From: Circinella minor
Lineage: Eukaryota; Mucoromycota; Mucoromycetes; Mucorales; Lichtheimiaceae
Length of the DNA: 64,000 nt
Reading direction: 5' to 3'
Assembly (NCBI GenBank): GCA_016758965.1
Contig: JAEPRB010000083.1
Location: 87,187-151,186 of the forward strand
Positions 63,067-64,000 of the stretch are shown piece after piece; position 1 is the first letter of the stretch; the number at the start of each line of letters is the position of its first letter. Below the pieces are notes generated by a model, which did no database searches, had not been told where the DNA came from, and saw only the letters and a list, made by a program, of their open reading frames with translations. Position numbers and translations under genes: made by a program.

Positions 63067-63759
63067 TTAGTCAGGTGATGTTGATGATGGTGGTGTTAAG
63101 AATTCCAAAGCTTCCTCTGGTGCTGGCTCGTCTTCGTCAAATATATCATCTGGATGGCTGAGAAAATCAATTTCTCTGAGCACCCGAATCAATGCTGGCC
63201 AAACAGTTTTCCATTTACCCATAATAAGACCAACTTCAGATTTTGGTAAAAGGTTAAGGATGTAATCGAGTTGGTGCATATTAGGTGGGAGTTCTGGTAT
63301 GGCGCCGAATTTATTAATCAAATCTATAAGAAGAGACTGAAGAAGGGGACAGGTGGCGAAATGTTCTCTTCTTGCTTCTTTATGTCCACATCGGCAATCT
63401 TTAAGTGGATATGATGGAAGCCAGTGCATACGCCATTTGATGAGCCTGTGACGGTCTCGTGAGAATGCTGGTTGATATAGTATAGGGTCGATGATTCTGT
63501 TGATGGGCATACAGCTGATTGATTTGAATTTATTCCTTCTTGAGGTGTATTCTTCATTTCGTTTTTCAGTGATGGCTTGATGGACTGGATTGTTTGGTGG
63601 AGCGTTGCTGTTCCTCAGTTTGTTGTAACGTTGGTGAATTCGATTGTTGGTAGTAATGGTTTTCCATTGTTTGTTCGGTTGCTTGTTGTCCCATAAGAAT
63701 GTAAGCTCTACCGATCTTGCCATTGATGATACTGGGAGTGTTTGTAGTCGAGCTGCCAT
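63067..63759 (-). mobile_element. C-terminal part of a non-LTR (LINE-type) retrotransposon protein
   Basis: 230 codons, uninterrupted. It carries the C-terminal region found after the reverse transcriptase in LINE-type elements: RHRLIKWRMHWLPSYPLKDC, then CRCGHKEARREHFATCPLL, a Cys-Cys-His-Cys zinc knuckle (C-x-C ... H-x4-C). Upstream of the ATG no reverse transcriptase is seen in the remaining 240 bases, so the copy is 5'-truncated, as usual for LINE insertions. Mucoralean genomes carry LINE1-like elements (Grem-LINE1). Kinship with them is inferred, not tested. The tail is acidic and Pro-rich (DEDEPAPEEALEFLTPP). Confidence 0.65.
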
Positions 63760-63884
63760 TTTTATATATATTCTTCTTATTTTGTCGAAAGTATATACAA
63801 AGTAATGAAAAAACTATACTATTTTTATCAAGGTAGGAAGACTGGTGGTAACCAGTACTTATACTGTATATTCATACTGTCACC

Positions 63885-64000
63885 GCTCGCTATAACGATA
63901 TTCGATATAACGATATTTCGATATAACGATAGGGTTTTGGGGTGCAAGACAGATTAAGCAGGGAAATATCGTTAATTTTATATAACGATATCCGATAGGG
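63885..64000. repeat. TATAACGATA repeats at the window edge, possible transposon end
   Basis: TATAACGATA or its near copy occurs at about 63891, 63907, 63922 and 63981, with an inverted ATATCGTTA at about 63966. It directly follows the retroelement fragment. Such TAACGA-rich ends are seen in pogo/Tigger-type DNA transposons. The element, if real, runs out of the window. Confidence 0.5.

Noticed and set aside
1..64000. tRNA genes, rRNA, CRISPR arrays
   Set aside because: No B-box-like GGTTCGAATCC motif with a cloverleaf context, no rRNA sequence and no spaced repeat array seen by eye on either strand.

Overview
This window is nuclear DNA of a filamentous fungus, most likely an early-diverging one (Mucoromycota, Mucorales-like). 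It is very AT-rich, with long poly-A/T tracts. Genes are split by many short GT-AG introns of roughly 50-120 nt. The gene set is plainly fungal: kexin, a Jen-type carboxylate transporter, a Zn2Cys6 transcription factor, a fused GARS-AIRS (ADE5,7) fragment and NOC2. The phylum call is inferred from composition, gene architecture and protein flavour, not from a marker search.

Layout. 0.2-6.4 kb: two minus-strand genes, a mitochondrial NAD-type malic enzyme with 8-nt and 19-nt micro-exons and a complete kexin (KEX2) protease. 6.4-8.5 kb: gene-poor, with a worn pogo-like MITE. 8.5-13.8 kb: plus-strand SKP1 and a PX-domain AGC kinase resembling SGK3/Ypk. 14.3-15.8 kb: GPN1 GTPase (minus). 15.9-25.5 kb: a rearranged block. 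A complete JEN1-like transporter gene (22.4-25.5 kb) has its 3' third duplicated at 15.9-16.9 kb in the same orientation. Between the two nearly identical copies lie about 5.3 kb of foreign-looking sequence: a broken ADE5,7 fragment, a decayed C2H2 zinc-finger gene carrying a 68-bp foldback insertion, and a 176-bp pogo-like MITE. This looks like an insertion flanked by a duplication of nearly 1 kb. 25.5-28.1 kb: no gene seen. 28.1-41.6 kb: MIS12/MTW1, SIP5-like RING protein, an unrecognised small gene, a fused cyclic-nucleotide-binding/F-box/LRR protein, importin-11/KAP120 and a TLC-domain membrane protein. 41.6-46 kb: gene desert. 46-48.6 kb: FAD-dependent aromatic monooxygenase. 50-53.1 kb: NOC2 (minus). 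53.9-54.2 kb: a hairpin-rich non-coding island that may be an RNA gene. 54.5-57.2 kb: BCP1 and a LisH-WD40 protein. 58.0-58.5 kb: relic ORFs. 58.7-61.0 kb: Zn2Cys6 transcription factor. 63.1-63.8 kb: the C-terminal end of a LINE-type retrotransposon protein, followed at the window edge by TATAACGATA repeats that may be the end of another element.

Most intact genes are housekeeping: SCF ubiquitin ligase (SKP1 plus an F-box candidate), nuclear transport and ribosome or RNA polymerase assembly (KAP120, NOC2, BCP1, GPN1), kinetochore (MIS12), secretory processing (KEX2) and carbon metabolism (malic enzyme, carboxylate transporter). They do not form an operon-like unit. The most unusual items are the cNMP/F-box/LRR fusion, the inserted block with long direct repeats, the micro-exons, and the small foldback and pogo-like elements. 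Exon boundaries given here were worked out by hand from reading frame and splice consensus. For the malic enzyme, kexin, SKP1, PX kinase, GPN1, MIS12, F-box fusion, TLC, BCP1 and Zn-cluster genes they join with frame preserved throughout.
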